A stretch of 64,000 bases of DNA. Origin: Plasmodium brasilianum. Lineage: Eukaryota > Apicomplexa > Aconoidasida > Haemosporida > Plasmodiidae. The stretch spans positions 1,051,501 to 1,115,500 of the forward strand of contig NC_090125.1 in assembly GCF_023973825.1 (NCBI RefSeq), given 5' to 3'. Both the position numbers and the translations under genes were made by a program. The notes below the pieces were generated by a model. It saw only the letters and a list, made by a program, of their open reading frames with translations, was not told the DNA's origin and made no database searches. Below are positions 50,175 to 61,706 of the stretch, one piece after another (position 1 is the first letter of the stretch; every line of letters starts with the position of its first letter).

Positions 50175-51173
50175 TCAAAATGTGTAATTTATAAAGTTAT
50201 ATATGTAATAAAATAATGTGAAGGTTAATGTAAAAGAGGTAAGAAAAAAGCAGGCATAAAAAATTAAAAGAAAAAAAAAAATTTCATCAAAACTGAAGTA
50301 GGAAAATATAAAAGAAATATTTTTATAAAGAGTTTTATATTTTAAGTATATTCTTTTACTTAAGGTGAAATTTAAATAAATGTTTAACCAATATAAGAAG
50401 GTGTTAAATATATGTAAAGAATATAATAAATTTATATACGTAGCAATATAAAAGATAATTTTTTTTAAATTTTTATATCTTGTTTTAAGAAAGTATATAT
50501 AACATAAAAGAACAGATATTATTATAATTGTAAAGGTATTTATGACTATGTTGTATATTTGATTTACTTGAATATCAATTATAAAATGAAAAAAAAAAAA
50601 TATATAATATAAAACAAATAAGAAAATTACAAAAAATTTGGTTTTATCTTTTTTATTTAACATTCTTTTAATTTTCTGATCTTCATTTTTAATTTTTTTT
50701 TTTTTTGAAATATAATCATTTTCATTAATTCCAAAATTTTGATCTATAAATGATTTATCATTTATTAGTATATTTTCTGAATCACTATAAATTTTTTTGT
50801 TTATCTCTATGCTAACCTTTTTTCTTATTTTGTATTCATTAAATGTTCGTTCTTGTATATTTTCATCGTTCTCTTTTTTTTTATTTTTTAAGGAATATTC
50901 TTTATTTTCTTTTAATGTATTATCGCTTGGTTGAAATTTGCTATACGAGTCTTCACTTAAAAAACATTTCTCTTTTTTCAATTTCTTTTCGTTAATTTTT
51001 TTATCTTTTTCTTTTTTACCAAGTTCTTTCTCTTTTTTCTTATCCGAGGTATTTTTTTCTTTAGTTTCCTTTTTACCAATACATGTACCATCCTTTTCGT
51101 TTTTTCTTTTATATATGGTATTGTTTTTATATTTTTCAACAACTTTATCATAATCGCCATATAGTTTATCCAT
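50175..51173 (-). CDS. Multi-pass membrane protein with Lys/Glu-rich N-terminus, unknown
   Basis: Single exon, 332 residues from ATG (MDKLYGDYDKV). Residues 1-180 are charged and Lys/Glu/Asn-rich with coiled-coil character and should face the cytosol. From about 182 come hydrophobic segments at roughly 182-205, 212-233, 238-262 and 288-325 (one or two spans), with a very short C-terminus. No signal peptide is seen. The arrangement recalls small endomembrane or inner-membrane-complex proteins, but there is no motif I can name. The Phe/Ile-heavy composition is normal for AT-rich malaria genomes. Confidence 0.8.
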   Translation of the reverse strand: MDKLYGDYDKVVEKYKNNTIYKRKNEKDGTCIGKKETKEKNTSDKKKEKELGKKEKDKKINEKKLKKEKCFLSEDSYSKFQPSDNTLKENKEYSLKNKKKENDENIQERTFNEYKIRKKVSIEINKKIYSDSENILINDKSFIDQNFGINENDYISKKKKIKNEDQKIKRMLNKKDKTKFFVIFLFVLYYIFFFFHFIIDIQVNQIYNIVINTFTIIIISVLLCYIYFLKTRYKNLKKIIFYIATYINLLYSLHIFNTFLYWLNIYLNFTLSKRIYLKYKTLYKNISFIFSYFSFDEIFFFLLIFYACFFLTSFTLTFTLFYYIYNFINYTF

Positions 51174-51219
51174 TTAGGATTTCTTTGTGTTGTATAAATG
51201 ATGGGGGTAAATGCTTTTG

Positions 51220-51250
<31 letters not shown>

Positions 51251-51774
51251 CTCTTCCGTTTCTTCTTTTTCTGTGGTTTCTTCGTCTTTTTGTTCCTTTT
51301 ACTTCTCCCTTTTCAACTCTTTTATTTCTTTCCTTTCTGCTTTTTTTTCTAAAATTTTACGTATTTTTATTTTTCATTTCAGTTGATAAATTGAAAAAAC
51401 AGAATAAGACAGGCACGCATATAAAAAACAAAATTTTCATATAAATCGCTTTAGTATAAACATAAATTTTAATTGGCAAGGAAAACATCGTAATGCATTA
51501 TATGTAGCTTACGTAGGAAAGAACGTGCGTACTGTATATAAGCATATAAATACATATGCGTATAAATACATATGTGTATACACATATATACATTTATACA
51601 TATAGACAAACCTTTTCAAAAATTATTCCAATGCTTTTAAAATAAAAAGTAGAGAAAAAATAAAACTTAAAGGGTTAATAAAAAAAATATACATATATAA
51701 TATATATATATATATACATATACTGATACGCATAAATAATAATTTTTAAATAAAGAAGTTAAGGAAACATTTTT
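51174..51774. other. Spacer, no gene seen
   Basis: Upstream flank of the membrane protein gene and 3' flank of the Lys/Glu-rich gene. A pyrimidine-rich block (51226-51380) ends in a good acceptor-like TTTCATTTCAG, followed by 21 open codons (51382-51443). No matching upstream exon was found, so I do not call a gene. Confidence 0.55.
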
Positions 51775-53932
51775 TCATTTGAATAATTTGTCTTTTTTTC
51801 TCTCATTCATATCTTGGTTTATCTGAGGTACACAGACACCCTAAAGTAAAAGTATGTAATAAAATGATGTAAATGCGCAAAGATTCACATAGACATGTTT
51901 ACATGTACATGAAATTATGTGTACGTACGTGCATATGTACGTATATATGTACGTTTCCGCATAAATAGTAATAAACAGGATGAAATAACTGCGTGTTCAA
52001 TTTGTGCAAAATTTTTTTAGTAATTCGTTTAAATTTCCAATCTGATTTTCTTTTCGCGTATATTACTTAACATTTTTCACTGCACACATTTCTCCCCACA
52101 CATTTTATAAAATTTTACGTTTTTATTTTTATTTCTATTCATCTGTTTCTCCTACCCCAGCTTTTGATTTCCATAAATTCTTCCTTAATTCATGTACATC
52201 TATTTTGGGAAATGAGTTATCGCACATCTGTGTTTTTACTGCTTCATCTTCATCAGATGTAGTTTCATATCTAGTATGTTGAAAATGAGCAAATAAAATG
52301 AGTCAAAATGCGGCAAAAACATTAATGCTTATGACGGTAATATGCTTATTTTTTCAAATAAAAATTTTTCTTATTACTAGCACTCTGCAATTATAATCAA
52401 ATATTTTTGTACACGTAAGTTTTACCTATCATGCTTCCATTTGCCACTTAAATCAGATTCCTCCTCATTCCTTTTTCTATTTTTTAAAAGAAAGTCGTTT
52501 TAAAAATATGTATATATTGTTGTTATTTTATTTTTTTTTTTTTAATATTTCTCTATTATTTCTTTAGTATTTCTTTGAAGTTCTTTTCTAATTTTTGCGA
52601 CAATCTGCAATTTTTAGCAATATTTTTTGATTATTACTTATGCTTTTTCCTTTTTTCGTAAGCTAATAGTAGAGGGTTGAATGGGTCCTTTGGTATATTT
52701 TCGTTGTATACGCTATGAAGGGATTAAACATAAAATATAAACCGCGTGACGGCGTGGTACATCATATCGTATATATATATGCATATGCATATATACGAAT
52801 ATGCATACATACGAATATGCATACATACGAATATGCATACATACGAATATGCATACATACGAATATGCATACATACGAATATGCATACATACGAATATGC
52901 ATACATACGAATATGCATACATACGAATATGCATACATACGAATATGCATACATACGAATATGCATACATACGAATATTCATACATGCAAATGTTCATAT
53001 ATGCTCGTTAGCATGTGCAACTCGCTTAAAAGTAATAGTTATGCCTTATGTTGAGGGATACGCATGCGTGAATACTGTTACCAGTTATTCCTCGATTTAG
53101 ACCTTTTATGTTTTTTATTTTTTTTTCTGTCTTTTTCTTTTTTATGCCTTCTTTCACTATCATTTCTTTCCTTTGAAACTCTTCTCTTTTTTTTTTGTTT
53201 TTTTTTTTCCTCTTTTAGTCTAAGTGCATGTGATGTATCTTTCTTTGGTCTTCTTTTCTCCTCATTGTCTTCCTCCTTGTCTGTTACTATGTCCTTTTCT
53301 ATTTCGCTTTTCTTATCATTTTTCTTTTCGTTTTTCTTATCCCTTTCTTTATCCCTTTCTTTATCCCTTTCCTTATCCTTTTCTTTATCCCTTTCCTTTT
53401 CCGTTTCCTTATCCTCTTCCTTTTCCCTTTCCCTTTCTCTTTCCTTTTTCCTCAGTCTTCTTTTTCTCCTTTTTTCTTTTTTAATTTCCTTAATTACGTT
53501 ATTATACAAATCAGAGTCAATACCTGTGCTGTTACTCACGGTCGAAATTGAAACGTCGCTTAATGAATACTCTAGAAATGATTTTTCTTCTTCCTTCGTT
53601 ACTTTCGTTTCATTCGTTTCTTTCACTACTTTCGTTTCATTCATTTCTTTTGATACTTTCATTAAATTCATTTCGTTCCTTTGCTTTTCGTTTCCTTTCT
53701 CTTTCTCCTTCTCTTTCTCCTTCTCTTTCTCCTTTTCTTTCCTCTTCTCTTTCCCCTTTTCTTTCCTCTTCTCTTTCTCCTTTTCTTTCCTCTTCTCTTT
53801 TTCCTTCTCTTTCCCCTTTTCTTTCCTCTTCTCTTTCCCCTTCTCTTTATTTGTTATATTTCCAAAATCGGAGTTAATGACTGTATTTTTCGTATATGCA
53901 GTAAAGGAATTGTTCGCCGCATTCTCTTTCAT
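51775..53932 (-). CDS. Lys/Glu-rich nuclear-type protein with GKWKHDRYE motif, possibly mRNP-linked
   Basis: Five exons, read 53932-53082, 52712-52638, 52476-52426, 52270-52156 and 51840-51775; phases agree and give 385 residues. Exon 1 is almost wholly Lys/Glu/Arg repeats (GKEKRKEKGKEKEKE and later REREKEEDKE, DKERDKERDKE types) ending in a basic KKHKRSKSRNN stretch. The later exons are better conserved in character: NENIPKDPFNPLLLAYEKRKKHK, then SGKWKHDRYETTSDEDE, then HELRKNLWKSKAGGVCVPQI. The W-K-H-D-x-Y/F-E motif and the AGGV-x-x-P motif resemble short linear motifs of mRNA-processing or exon-junction proteins such as Barentsz/MLN51, so a nuclear RNA role is plausible but unproven. If the last intron (GTAGGA) is kept, translation stops at 52135 with a different tail, GVGETDE. 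Confidence 0.7.
52797..52985. repeat. 16-bp minisatellite in intron 1 of the Lys/Glu-rich gene
   Basis: About 12 near-perfect copies of ACGAATATGCATACAT. The unit has no stop codon in any frame on either strand. Because 16 is not a multiple of 3, all three frames of a strand read the same 16-residue cycle, so all six frames stay open. It lies inside intron 1 (52713-53081). Confidence 0.93.
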
Positions 53933-54913
53933 TATATATATATATAACCTTTGAAAACTATATTAAGTATATTTTTATATGTACATATATACACAGAAAA
54001 TGTAGAACAAATACTAACACTTGAAAGCTTCATTATATTATGCATACATTTTCTTAGCACTAATAATAGACATTACATTTATGTTAACGTTTATTCTTAT
54101 TTAGGTGTTACAATATGATTGAGCTCATTTTAAAAATCATCTCTTTATCTTGTTAATTGTATTTATACCTACATGCCTTTTGGATCTTTTTTCTTTTTAT
54201 TTTTCCATTTCAAATTTATGAAATTTCACAAAATAGAAAAAAAGAACTGAAATACATGAACATACAAATGAAAATACAAATGAACATAAAAAAATGAAAA
54301 TAAAAAAATGAAAATAAAAATGAAGATAAAAATGAAAATAAATTAAATAAATCTACTATGAATAATTCAATTCTTTACGAAAAAATAGCAGTTGCAAATT
54401 TTTAGCATTAATTTTGTTTTGTTTATTGTCATTTATTACGCTATACTTCATATGCATTAACACAAGTTCGCTTCGTAAAGTTTAACCTCATTATATTTTA
54501 ATTTAGCTATTTTGAGCACTATATAAAATTTATTTGGAAAACGAAAAAAATAAAAAGGATGGAAAAAATAAAAAAGTGAAAAAAAATGAAGAAAAGAAAT
54601 GGAAAGAAAAATGAACACCTATCTTTTCTGAAATAATTTCAAATAAAACGTGTGAAGTGGAGCGCAATTTTTCATTTTGTGAATTGTGAATACATCAGCT
54701 AGCGCCAAAACAAGTGTATGGATCGTATGTACATGTAAGAATAAGTAAATATATACATATATATGTGTATATATATATATGCATACATGAACACATGCAT
54801 GCACAGTCTCTATACAAAATGAATGGGAAAAATAAAAGGAATGCAAAAAATATACATTTCTCATATATCATGAAAAGGTATTATTGCATAAGCTAACTTC
54901 ACACACATTTTGG
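53933..54913. other. Spacer upstream of the Lys/Glu-rich gene
   Basis: AT-rich flank, including an ATGAAAATAAAAA-type repeat near 54240-54345 and a purine-rich block at 54540-54615. No gene supported. Confidence 0.65.
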
Positions 54914-56162
54914 TCAAATTTTTTTTGCAAATTCCTCCAGTTGATGTTTTATGAAACCCATGTTTTTTAACAATGACTCAAATTCAGATTTATTAAAAAA
55001 AAGGATATTCTTATTTTTGCAACATATACATAGATTAGGTTCCTTTTCTTTAATTCCTTTTACTCTGTTCATTATAAACATTTTCCGCCCATAGAGTCCC
55101 AACTGATAAATTTTACGTAATATTGCATGGGCGTAAAAACGGTAAAAATGTGTATTTATACATGCAGATATATTAACGTATACAAATGGACACATTCATA
55201 TACACAAGTAGGAACATTCATATATACAAGTTGGTACATTCACATATACAAGTAGGAACATTCATATATACAAGATGGTACATTCATATATACAAGTAGG
55301 AACATTCATATATACAAGTTGGTACATTCATATATAAAAGTCGGTACATGCACATATACAAGTAGGAACATTCATATATACAAGTTGGTACATTCACATA
55401 TACAAGTAGGAACATTCACATATACAAGTAGGAACATTCACATATACAAGTAGGAACATTCATATATACAAGTAGGAACATTCATATAAAAATGTACATA
55501 TATATATTTATATGAAGCATCATATCAGCGCCATTTACCTATTTTAACGAAACTCTGTTTCATTCAAGTAAAAATATAAAAAACACAGTTAACAAAGTTG
55601 GCACGTGCTTATTAATACATAAGGTAAATATACATACTTATGTAGAACATGTTATATTGGCTAATATTTCCGTTCTTAGTTACCTTTTCATCATCTGTAA
55701 TTTTTATTCTATCTCTTGGAGGCCACCCAGAATAGAAATTATAGCCTTTTCTTTTAGTTTCCTTTTGAACTATTTCTCTATATCTTTTTAATGAATTCTT
55801 CAGTGTGCTTTTCTTTTTAAAATTCTTTAAAACCTCATAGCACTCATACACATCGGTTAAGCTGTTGTTGTTATGTTTAGTCGTAAGTTGGTCATGTCGG
55901 TTTATCGTTTTTGCGGTTGTAAAAATTTCGCAGCCAATACTCTCTAGGATGAAAAGGAGTAAGGAGAATATGCACATATATACCTATTCATATACACGTA
56001 TGTACACATGTGTATGTACACATATGTATGTACACATATGTAGGTATATATACAATACTTATAGGCGCATAATTCCAAACGCACATTCACATATGTATAT
56101 ACACTCTGCTCCTTTTTTGAATTACGAATTATTTTTCTACTTGGAAAGCGAGAATGAAACAT
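54914..56162 (-). CDS. Small basic protein, unknown, three exons
   Basis: Exons read 56162-56141, 55943-55684 and 55102-54914; phases agree and give 156 residues. Exon 1 is only 22 bases (MFHSRFP) and is the least certain. Exon 2 gives a basic region with DVYECYEVLKNFKKK, LKRYREIVQKETKRKGYNFYSGWPPRDRIKI. Exon 3 holds LCICCKNKN, a short Cys cluster, and a helical tail ending LEEFAKKI. The Arg/Lys-rich start without a strong hydrophobic core could be a mitochondrial presequence. YRE with flanking helices faintly recalls LYR proteins, but the motif is not exact. I do not assign a family. Intron 2 (55103-55683) is filled by a minisatellite. Confidence 0.6.
55190..55495. repeat. 22-bp minisatellite, ACATTCATATATACAAGTAG-type unit
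   Basis: About 13-14 copies with alternating variants (TAGGA or TTGGT after CAAG, and TATATA or CACATATA inside). It lies inside intron 2 of the small basic gene. Confidence 0.9.
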
Positions 56163-56190
56163 ATTTTCATAATATTTGTATTCCTTTTAT

Positions 56191-56224
<34 letters not shown>

Positions 56225-57064
56225 AAGAACGTACTAAAAAAAACAAAGTTGCCAATTAAATAAATCCATTAAGTGAATTAGAATATTTATGAAAATTTTT
56301 GCTCCTTTTAAAAATTTATTTATTCGAAAAAGAATAAACTTCTCATTTATTTTTATTGCTTCTTCTATCATTTTTTACATTATTATTCGCGTTTTTTTAT
56401 TTTTTTCATTTTTTTTATTTTTTTTATTTTTTTTTTTTTTTTGTTTTTTGCGAAAACAAAATATCAACTAATATTTTTTTTTTACATGTTGCTCTGAATA
56501 TTGCTTCATTTACAATGACTAACATAGGCATATTTGTTATAGCATTTTTATTCTATTCACAATTAAACTTACTGCTCAGGTGTATATACGTTATGCCCAT
56601 ATTATATGCACACCGTTGTAACAAAGCGAGATTGAAAATTCATCACATTGCGGGTTACTACCATTTTTGTAGGTAATTACACTTTTGCTCATTTTAGCTG
56701 TTTATATATAAATGTATATTAAGCTAGTTTTATGTACAAATTAATATGAATAATATACCATGTAAAAAATAAAAATATAACAATCTTAAATAATAAATTA
56801 AATATATACATTGAAATGTTATAAAAAAATAAAAAGAGTCAAAGTGATAACCACATCAAACTTGTGAAATTTAAAAGGCAAAAAAAAAAAAGAATTAAAC
56901 AAAAGTAAGAAATAAAAAGTCAAAGATAAATGATAAAAAAACAAAAAACCACAAGAAGGAAAATTTACACAAAAAATAACAGCAAAAAATAGGTAAATAT
57001 GCTAAATAAAAAGGTACTAGGACGTCTAAATAAAGAGGGGAAAAAAAAAAAAGAAAAAGCTTCA
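56163..57064. other. Spacer with possible unresolved + strand hydrophobic exons
   Basis: A run of A (56195-56221), then an ATG at 56289 opening a 60-codon frame whose first 33 codons have mixed composition (basic start, then a hydrophobic span) before poly(T). A second hydrophobic patch at 56505-56578 ends in a good donor (CTCAG then GTGTAT). A small two-span membrane protein is possible, but I found no splice path that keeps frame. Confidence 0.45.
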
Positions 57065-58448
57065 TTAAAGCATTTCATAATTTTCTTCCCTTTCAAATGC
57101 ATTTAAATGGTACAGATACTCCTTGTTCTCTTCTAAGTTAATGCTTATCTCGGATGTTGTGCTTTTTAGCTCCGTGATATCCTACAAAAGTTGAACATAA
57201 ATAATAAATATATGTAAAATAAAAAGAAAAGAAAAGAAAAGAAAAGAAATAAGCTCATTTCGACGTTTTGTGACTCCGAATATTACATTACAATTGAGCA
57301 AATTTTTCTCTTTACAAAATGACAATTTAAAATTTTATTTTATTTTATTTTATTTTTTTCAATATGCTATTATACAAATAACACTTACCTGCTCATTTTT
57401 CGCTATGGTGCTCTTCAAAGAAGATGTAAACTCATTTTCTGCGTAAAGAAAATTTTGAAAATTTTTTTTTTCCTTTACCAGTTCTGTAATATTTTTATTA
57501 ATTTTTTGAAGTTGATTATCTATATTAAAAGAATTAAAAAAATCTAAAATTTCCATCAATTTGAATTTATTAAACTCATATTTATTTGAAAAAAAAACAG
57601 TATTATTTTTTAATATAAAAAGTTTGTCTAATATATCTAATCTGAATAGCAATCTTTGAATAATTCGTTGCGCTTTTATTTTAATTTCCGAAAAATTATT
57701 TTTTATAATATTTAAAATAAATAAAAGGTTTTCATTATTTTTTTTTATACACAATTTTTTTTTTTTAAGAATTTTTATATTTTTGTCTTGGTCATTTAAA
57801 ACCATTTTTATTTTATCAAGGTTATATATTGGTACAATACAACAGTTGTTTTTGTCCGGATTTTTTTCTATCGCTTTAAAATATTTACTTAATATTTCTT
57901 TTGAAATTAAATATTCATGTTTGTAAATATTATTATTCCATATTAAATTACAAAAGGAGCTTAACAGTAAGGAATTCAAAACTCTATTTTTCGATTCACC
58001 CATATCGTCCTTCAGGTAAATAAAGTTCATTATGTACGGGCTTTGTTCAAATACGTATGTCTCTAGGTACGATTTGCATATGAATATTTTTCCTAGCTTC
58101 ATTGATATTTCCTCTGAAAGGGGAGAGGGAGATAAAGAAGTGACGGCGATCGCATTTTTACAGGTGTATGAAAATATGAGTTAATGTGTGTTCATATATA
58201 TGTATTTATGTGGGTATGTATTCATATATTTAGGTATGCATTTATATATTTTGGTACGTGGATACATACGGTAACTGTGGACGAGCTATCTCTATCATAA
58301 ATTTTTCAACACAGTTATGTTGAACACTTCCAATGCAATAACAGTCATTACAAAATTGATACATTATGAAAATCTATGCACATATCAGACACACGTACAA
58401 CGCGGTACAAATTACTTTTTTTTTTCATTTTATTTTTTATGTATTTTA

Positions 58449-58491
<43 letters not shown>

Positions 58492-59042
58492 TTTTATGTA
58501 TTTTATAATATATATGTATATATATTTTTTTCTTTTCTATTTTTTATAATATTTTTTTTTACATTTTTCTTACCGCATAACTGCTCCGTAAGAGATTTTC
58601 TAATTTTTAAAGAACTGTTAAAGTTAAACTTATTTTCCAAGCTAATATTTCCATTTTGATTATTAATTTGCAAATCATTTTTTTCATTGTTTTTCTTAAA
58701 TTCATCATTTGTGTTGTTATCTGTTTTATTTGAATTATCAACACCTGATTTTGATACACCATTTAATTTGTCTTGGTACGTGTTGGTACCATTATTATTT
58801 AACAAATTAGCAAAATTATTTTTAAAATTTATATTTTCATTTATCATTACATTATTTTTATCATTATATACGTTAGCTGTGTTATTCGTAATATTAATGG
58901 AACTGTTTAAACTAAAATTTTTTTCATTTTCATTTTTATTTGAACACAGGGTATGTTGTTGAATTCCGAAATTGCTATTTAAGGAGTTAACTTCATCTGC
59001 TTTATTTTTATCACTAATCAAGGAACTGTTAAATGATTTCAT
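57065..59042 (-). CDS. Coiled-coil conserved Plasmodium protein, unknown, three exons
   Basis: Exons read 59042-58574, 58113-57389 and 57181-57065; phases agree and give 436 residues. Exon 1 is an Asn/Ser-rich, likely disordered region of about 145 residues that becomes ordered at SSLKIRKSLTEQLCG. Exon 2 has a helical region with conserved-looking patches (MKLGKIFICKSYLETYVFEQSPYIMNFIYLKD; IKAQRIIQRLLFRLDILDKLF) and a long C-terminal coiled coil (INKNITELVKEKKNFQNFLYAENEF). Exon 3 continues the coil and ends FEREENYEML. The disordered start followed by coiled coils is reminiscent of nucleoporin or kinetochore subunits, but no FG repeats or named domain are visible, so the function is left open. 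Introns are 460 and 207 bases. Confidence 0.75.
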
Positions 59043-59990
59043 TTTGTTTTTTATTTTTTTTCTGATATTATGTTATTATATATAAAATATATTTCTGCAA
59101 ATTAAAGATGTGTCATTGTTAGTATATATTTATGATCATATCCCCCTCATTTTTTATATGCTAAAAAAGTGGAAATGTTTAAAATCCAGTATATAGGGCA
59201 ATTTTATTTTAAGCTGATATTATAAGGTACGACTGTGACAGTTATAATATGTTGTCTTTATTCTCTAAGGTAAAATAGTTAAAAGAGCGCTATATGTTAT
59301 ATATATGCATATCAGCATAGATATGTATATATGATATATATACATATTATTCACAGCTCGAACTCCCGATATAAATTCTTGTATATATGTTTCAATACAA
59401 TTTAATTATTTTACATTATCAATTTTATGAATAACTGCTAATAAGCATGTTTAACGTATAGGGATATTGTAACAAGGAGTTACTATAAAAATATTGAATA
59501 TAAAAAAAAAAAAAAAAAAAAACAAGATGAAGCAATAGAAAGAGTAAAAAATTGATATAATATAAATAACACTATATACATTTTCTTTTTATTAGTTTAT
59601 TCAAGAAAAACTGCTTTTTTTTTTATTTTTTTTTTTTTAAATTAAAATATGAAGGAATAATTTCTCATTTCTGTGAAAATGAAAAACTGAAGAAAAAATA
59701 TATCATCAAAAAAAAATATAATCTTATAATTTTTATTTTTTCCAAAAATACGATAAAAAGAAAAAATAAATAATATCATGGATGCGAGGAAAATAAAAAG
59801 AACAAAAATTATATAATTATCGTTTTTATTTTGTTAAATTCAGATAAGTAGCAGCATAATATATATATAAGAAAATAAAACATTTTTTTTCCTCTTTTTT
59901 CATTTTTTTTTTTTTTCCTCTTTCACAAATAATAGAAATTGTTAATGTACAATAAACTCCAAAATTAAAAATTAATTTTTTTATAATGTA
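59043..59990. other. Spacer, no gene seen
   Basis: Divergent spacer between the coiled-coil gene (-) and the small + strand frame. A runs near 59502-59521, T runs near 59615-59640, AT-rich elsewhere. Confidence 0.65.
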
Positions 59991-60176
59991 ATGTTTAAAA
60001 GAGCAAAACTTATGAACACCTCTTTAGTTGTTTTAGGAGATTGTATTTATATTACACAACCTATTTCACAGGTACATATAAATACATCTAATAATATATA
60101 TGGAACAATGGGTTTTATTTTTATGGATATAAAAGGACATAATAGAAAAAAGCTAAAAGGATTAACTGAGGAATGA
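59991..60176 (+). CDS. Small protein of 61 residues, unknown (tentative)
   Basis: ATG-initiated frame of mixed composition, unlike the simple-repeat frames around it: basic start (MFKRAKLMN), then LVVLGDCIYI, a polar middle with ISQVHINTSNNIYG, a second hydrophobic patch GFIFMDI and a basic-acidic end (KKLKGLTEE). It might be a complete small protein or one exon of a larger gene. I do not recognise the family. Confidence 0.45.
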   Translation: MFKRAKLMNTSLVVLGDCIYITQPISQVHINTSNNIYGTMGFIFMDIKGHNRKKLKGLTEE

Positions 60177-61636
60177 TAAATATATGTATGAACAAAATAA
60201 AAATAATATATTACGGGAAGAGGTTGTAATGTAACCTGTCATTTGTAAAAAAATATTTTTGGAATGTTCTCGATAATTTCATTTTTGTTATGATGACCAT
60301 TTCGTTAAAATGATGAAGCACAAAAAATATATATAATATCTATATGCTTATATTTGCATATGTATATATACGTGCACATATATATTTAACTGAATGCTTC
60401 ATGTGTTCGATATATACAAAATATAAAGCAAGTAAAAATTATATATATCCCTAATAATTAGGGAATTTTGTCCCTTTGCATAATAAATACGATATAAATT
60501 AAAAAAAAAAAAAAAAAGAAAAACGCCTTCCATATTTTTAGAAAAATTGTTTCCTCTTTTCCCTCATTACGATTGTCTAAATAAGCTATACCTTTTTGGT
60601 ATATCATTTATATGTTTATCTGAATTAAGCAAAATATTAATTCCTTCTGATTAATATTTTTGCACGGTTGAAAAATCATTTAATAAAATTAATCGTCATC
60701 ATATAAGAAAGAAAAAATTATTATGAAGACCATTTTAACATCATCTCAAATATGCATTTTGGATATATATATATTTTGTAAATTCGGAAGTGTGAGGAAC
60801 TCAAAAAAAAAAAAATAAATAAGTACACATATACATATATATATATGTATACTATATTTAAGGTGTACTACAATAATGTTAAAATATTTCCCCTGTTCTC
60901 TCTCTAAGTTGTGCTTCATATAAAATAGTAAACATAAAAATATTTGCGTAAAATATTCACAAAACAGCTAAAAACTTGATAAATATCCCACATATATATA
61001 TATATTTGATTATGATTAAAAATGTAACAAGACTTTTTCTGTCTTTTATTATGCTTACCTTCCCTTTTTCGTTATTTCCCCTTGCTTAATTTTACGCATG
61101 CAAAATGTACAAGGAAAAAAGAATTTTTTTTTAATTTTATGAAATTTGTTAAATATAAAAAGAGAAAAAATTATAACAATAATACTTACACTCTGTGGAA
61201 ATGAAAAAAGAAGTATCGTACCAATAATATAGATTTCTTTTTTTTTTTTTTTTTTTTTTTTTTTTGAAAAGTCTCAGTTGTCATCTTTTTGTGTGCACAT
61301 AAAAAATATGACGTAATTAAGGTCTATACCATTTAAGAGAATAATGCAGAAAAAAATACTCATAAAAAGGTATTTTAAGCGTTATTGTTTTATTTTGTTT
61401 TTTCAGTGTTATCTTATAATCTTATGGCTAGTATTACTGAATGCATTTTTTTTTTTAATAATGCAAGCAGAAGAGAAAATTAAGTGCATGTAAAGACAAG
61501 AGAATGCATTCAAAATGGCACAACTGCATTTTAATAAGATGAAAATGTTAAAAGTGCGAATAAAAGAGAGATCTTGCTTTTTCAACTTTTTTTTTTTTTT
61601 TATGAATCTTTTGTCTTCTATATTGATTGTTATACA

Positions 61637-61706
<70 letters not shown>

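Noticed and set aside
52715..53100. Six overlapping Tyr/His/Ile repeat proteins, or a CRISPR-like array
   Set aside because: The 16-bp units abut with no spacers, so this is not CRISPR. The frames exist only because the unit lacks stops, and the array is inside an intron.
53064..53954. Leu/Phe/Ser-rich membrane-like frame on the + strand
   Set aside because: Antisense of the Lys/Glu codons of exon 1 of the minus-strand gene. TTT/TTC/CTT runs mimic hydrophobic residues.
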